From: CAXTPV01 sp965276715
GTDB lineage: Bacteria; Pseudomonadota; Alphaproteobacteria; Acetobacterales; Acetobacteraceae
Assembly: GCA_965276715.1 (NCBI GenBank)
Contig: OZ255622.1
Location: 2,418,001-2,482,000, forward strand
DNA: 64,000 nucleotides
Direction: 5' to 3'
Shown: in pieces, positions 62,140-64,000 of the stretch
How the letters are laid out: every line of letters begins with the position of its first letter
Position numbering within the stretch: position 1 is the first letter of the stretch
Made by a program: the position numbers and the translations under genes
Notes under the pieces: model-generated
The model's database searches: none
The model's input: only the letters and a program-made list of their open reading frames with translations
What the model was told of the DNA's origin: nothing

Positions 62140-63387
62140 GTGACCCTCATCGAACCGCCAGCAAAGAGCAGGTCCGCTAACCGTCGGCTTGCAGTGGGCC
62201 GTCACGCGGACCACCAACAAGCCGACTTTCGCAGGGCGTTCGAAACGCAGGCTTCATCTCCTTGCCATCGAGATCAGGCTGGGTCGATGAGCGGGTCTAT
62301 CTCATCGCCTGATGAGGACAACGATCAGTCCTCCCGGATCACGAGGAGTGCTGTTGTTGCGGACTCCGCGAGGACGGCTCTGGTTACGGGCAGTGCGGTC
62401 TCGACATCCAACCCCAGTATCGACCCAACGTCTCGAAAGACGGTTCCCGAGCGGACCGGGACAAAGAACATGCACCCCCGTCAGGCTCAAGCGTCGACTT
62501 CTGGGCAGTCATTGTCGCGGCTCCGTCCAGTCGCGCCGGCCGCCGCGGACGTCGCCGATCCCGGATCGACCATCATGACAGTGAGTAGCGACGCACCTTC
62601 GAACACCGTCCCTACGGACCCAGCACCAGCCGGCGGGAGCCCGTTGGTCGAGAAATTGCCGTCGCCCAGTCATCCGGCCGCGGCTGACTCGAAAGCAGGT
62701 TCGCAGGCAAACGTCGGGTTGCACGCGGTGCCTGGTGGCAGGCACGCGCCCACCCTTGAGCCCGCTGTGCGGTCTGCCTTGACGAACGTCGAGCCGCTTG
62801 TTCCCTCGATGCGATCGGAGACGTCGGCACTGCACGGCGCAACAACCGCGGTTGCTTTGGATCCTAAGACGGCGCCGGCGGTCGGACGGACAGTCGAGGC
62901 ATCAGGAACACCGGGCGCTCGGGACTTGCGTGATTTACCTGGCACGCGGGCCGACGCGTCCGGCGGTCACGTGGTGCTACAGCCATCCGGCGATATATCG
63001 GTCCAAATGTCTCTCGCGCATCTTGGCATCATTGAAGTCAAGATGAGTAAAGAGACCGATCCAAACCCTGTGGTGACAGTTTCCGTTGATCGTCCAGACA
63101 CGCTCAGGACCTTGGTAGGTGATCAGGCACAGTTGAAAGCGGCCTTGCACCAGAGCGGGATCGATCAAGGCGGACGGACGATCGAGTACACGTTGCTGCC
63201 ACCGGCGGGCAGCGCGGACTCGACGCGGTCCACCGACAGCAATCAGGACCGGGGCTCTCGCCAAGCCGACAAGCAGCAGTTCGAGTCGTGGCGCAATCCT
63301 GGCCGGAGCAGCGCGACGGATCCGCCTTATGACAACGCACAGTCCGAGGCGCGCCTGGCTTTGGGCACGATCGACATCACCGCTTGA
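62140..63387 (+). CDS. fliK: FliK-like flagellar hook-length control protein
   Basis: 415 residues from GTG 62140, which has AGGAG eleven bases upstream and a possible sigma-54 promoter before it. ATG 62287 or an earlier start is also possible. The first ~280 residues are disordered, rich in Ser, Thr, Pro and Ala. The C-terminal part (about 280-360) holds the conserved hook-length segment GDISVQMSLAHLGIIEVKM, VSVDRPDTLRTLVGDQ and LKAALHQSGID. Placement between flgE and flgD agrees with FliK. N-terminus uncertain. Confidence 0.75.
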   Translation: MTLIEPPAKSRSANRRLAVGRHADHQQADFRRAFETQASSPCHRDQAGSMSGSISSPDEDNDQSSRITRSAVVADSARTALVTGSAVSTSNPSIDPTSRKTVPERTGTKNMHPRQAQASTSGQSLSRLRPVAPAAADVADPGSTIMTVSSDAPSNTVPTDPAPAGGSPLVEKLPSPSHPAAADSKAGSQANVGLHAVPGGRHAPTLEPAVRSALTNVEPLVPSMRSETSALHGATTAVALDPKTAPAVGRTVEASGTPGARDLRDLPGTRADASGGHVVLQPSGDISVQMSLAHLGIIEVKMSKETDPNPVVTVSVDRPDTLRTLVGDQAQLKAALHQSGIDQGGRTIEYTLLPPAGSADSTRSTDSNQDRGSRQADKQQFESWRNPGRSSATDPPYDNAQSEARLALGTIDITA

Positions 63388-63411
63388 CGACCAGACAGAA
63401 GGATCATTTCG

Positions 63412-64000
63412 ATGACCATCGCACTGACACCGTCTCAGCTCGCCTCTTTGTCAGGCGCCGCGCAGAAGGCGGCTGTCGCGGCGTCCAGCTCGACGAGCAG
63501 TGCTGCTTCAGCATCCGGTCATGCAACATCGGCCGGGGCATCAGTGGGCAGCGATACAAGCAGCACCGCGCTTGCATCCTTGTCGTCGAACTACAGCGAT
63601 TTTCTGAACCTGCTGACCACGCAGCTCAAGAACCAGGATCCATCCAGTCCGATGGATAGCAGTCAGTTCACGACCGAGCTGGTGCAATTTACTGGCGTCG
63701 AGCAGCAGGTGCAGACCAACACGAACCTGACCCAACTGCTGCAACTATCGCAGGACCAACAGTTGACCCAGAGTTCCGCCATGATCGGCAAAGCCGTTAC
63801 GCTGAATGGCAGCACAGTGCCGCTCCAGTCCGGCGGCTCGAAGCTCTCATTCGATACATCGCTTCCGGAGCCAATCTCGATCTCGATCACCAACAGCACC
63901 GGCCGAGACGTCAAGGACATCCAACTGACGTCGCAGGCCGGCTCGAATAGTTGGATCTGGGACGGAACCGACAACGAAGGAAACGCGATGCCGCCCGGTC
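63412..64000 (+). CDS. flgD: Flagellar hook capping protein FlgD, N-terminal part
   Basis: The gene runs off the window end; 196 codons are visible from ATG 63412, 24 bp after the fliK stop. After a Ser/Ala-rich leader, FLNLLTTQLKNQDPSSPMD and FTTELVQFTGVEQQ form the conserved N-terminal scaffold motif of FlgD. The following segments (SAMIGKAVTLNG, then WIWDGTDNEGNAMPPG) belong to its Tudor/FlgD-Ig part. It caps the growing hook. Confidence 0.93.
   Translation, partial: MTIALTPSQLASLSGAAQKAAVAASSSTSSAASASGHATSAGASVGSDTSSTALASLSSNYSDFLNLLTTQLKNQDPSSPMDSSQFTTELVQFTGVEQQVQTNTNLTQLLQLSQDQQLTQSSAMIGKAVTLNGSTVPLQSGGSKLSFDTSLPEPISISITNSTGRDVKDIQLTSQAGSNSWIWDGTDNEGNAMPPG

Noticed and set aside
1..64000. 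CRISPR arrays, tRNA or rRNA genes, phage attachment sites
   Set aside because: No regularly spaced direct repeats, cloverleaf-like sequences with CCA ends or integrase genes were noticed on reading; a dedicated scan (tRNAscan-SE, CRISPR finder) was not possible.

Overview
The window is GC-rich, densely coding alphaproteobacterial chromosome. The ispH/thrB/rnhA gene set, the flbT-type flagellar regulator, a T6SS with two adjacent tssC genes and intergenic palindromes point to Rhodospirillales/Acetobacterales, probably the Acetobacteraceae. The order is inferred from gene content, not from a database search. No tRNA, rRNA, CRISPR array or intact insertion sequence was seen.

Region 1 (1-23.8 kb) is mainly housekeeping. 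It holds the 3' end of an M61 peptidase gene, a glycosyltransferase with an NCEFG-motif partner, and a glycine cleavage operon (gcvT-gcvH-gcvP plus a HAD hydrolase) behind a tandem glycine riboswitch. Next come ispH and thrB, a large hybrid histidine kinase with an ethylene-receptor-like sensor, a lipoprotein/VOC gene pair, an S9 peptidase and rnhA. The methylcitrate cycle genes prpD-prpC-prpB follow, joined to coaA.

Region 2 (23.8-26.35 kb) is a visibly more AT-rich accessory island on the minus strand. It contains small immunity-like genes, broken reading frames, an orphan C-terminal piece and an IS66-type orfA remnant. It lies directly downstream of the Rhs effector gene and looks like a graveyard or reserve of displaced toxin/immunity modules.

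Region 3 (26.35-57.5 kb) is a complete T6SS. The minus-strand arm reads hcp, an unknown 226-aa gene, vgrG, a small gene, clpV, an Eag (DUF1795) chaperone, a prePAAR-PAAR-Rhs effector and its immunity gene. The divergent plus-strand arm reads tssA, tssB, tssC, a second tssC-like gene, tagJ, tssE, tssF, tssG, tagH, tssJ, tssK, tssL (with OmpA domain), tssM, a tagF-pppA fusion and ppkA. All thirteen core Tss proteins and the threonine-phosphorylation regulators are present.

Region 4 (57.5-64 kb) is flagellar. flgE-flgK-flgL-flbT run on the minus strand, and a fliK-like gene and flgD (cut by the window end) run on the plus strand. Sigma-54-type promoter sequences lie in the divergent gap between flgE and fliK.

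The most novel-looking signals are the Rhs C-terminal toxin with its 81-aa immunity protein and a diverged homologue of that protein in the adjacent island, the histidine kinase whose ethylene-type site has lost its copper-binding cysteine, and an uncharacterised protein encoded between Hcp and VgrG.
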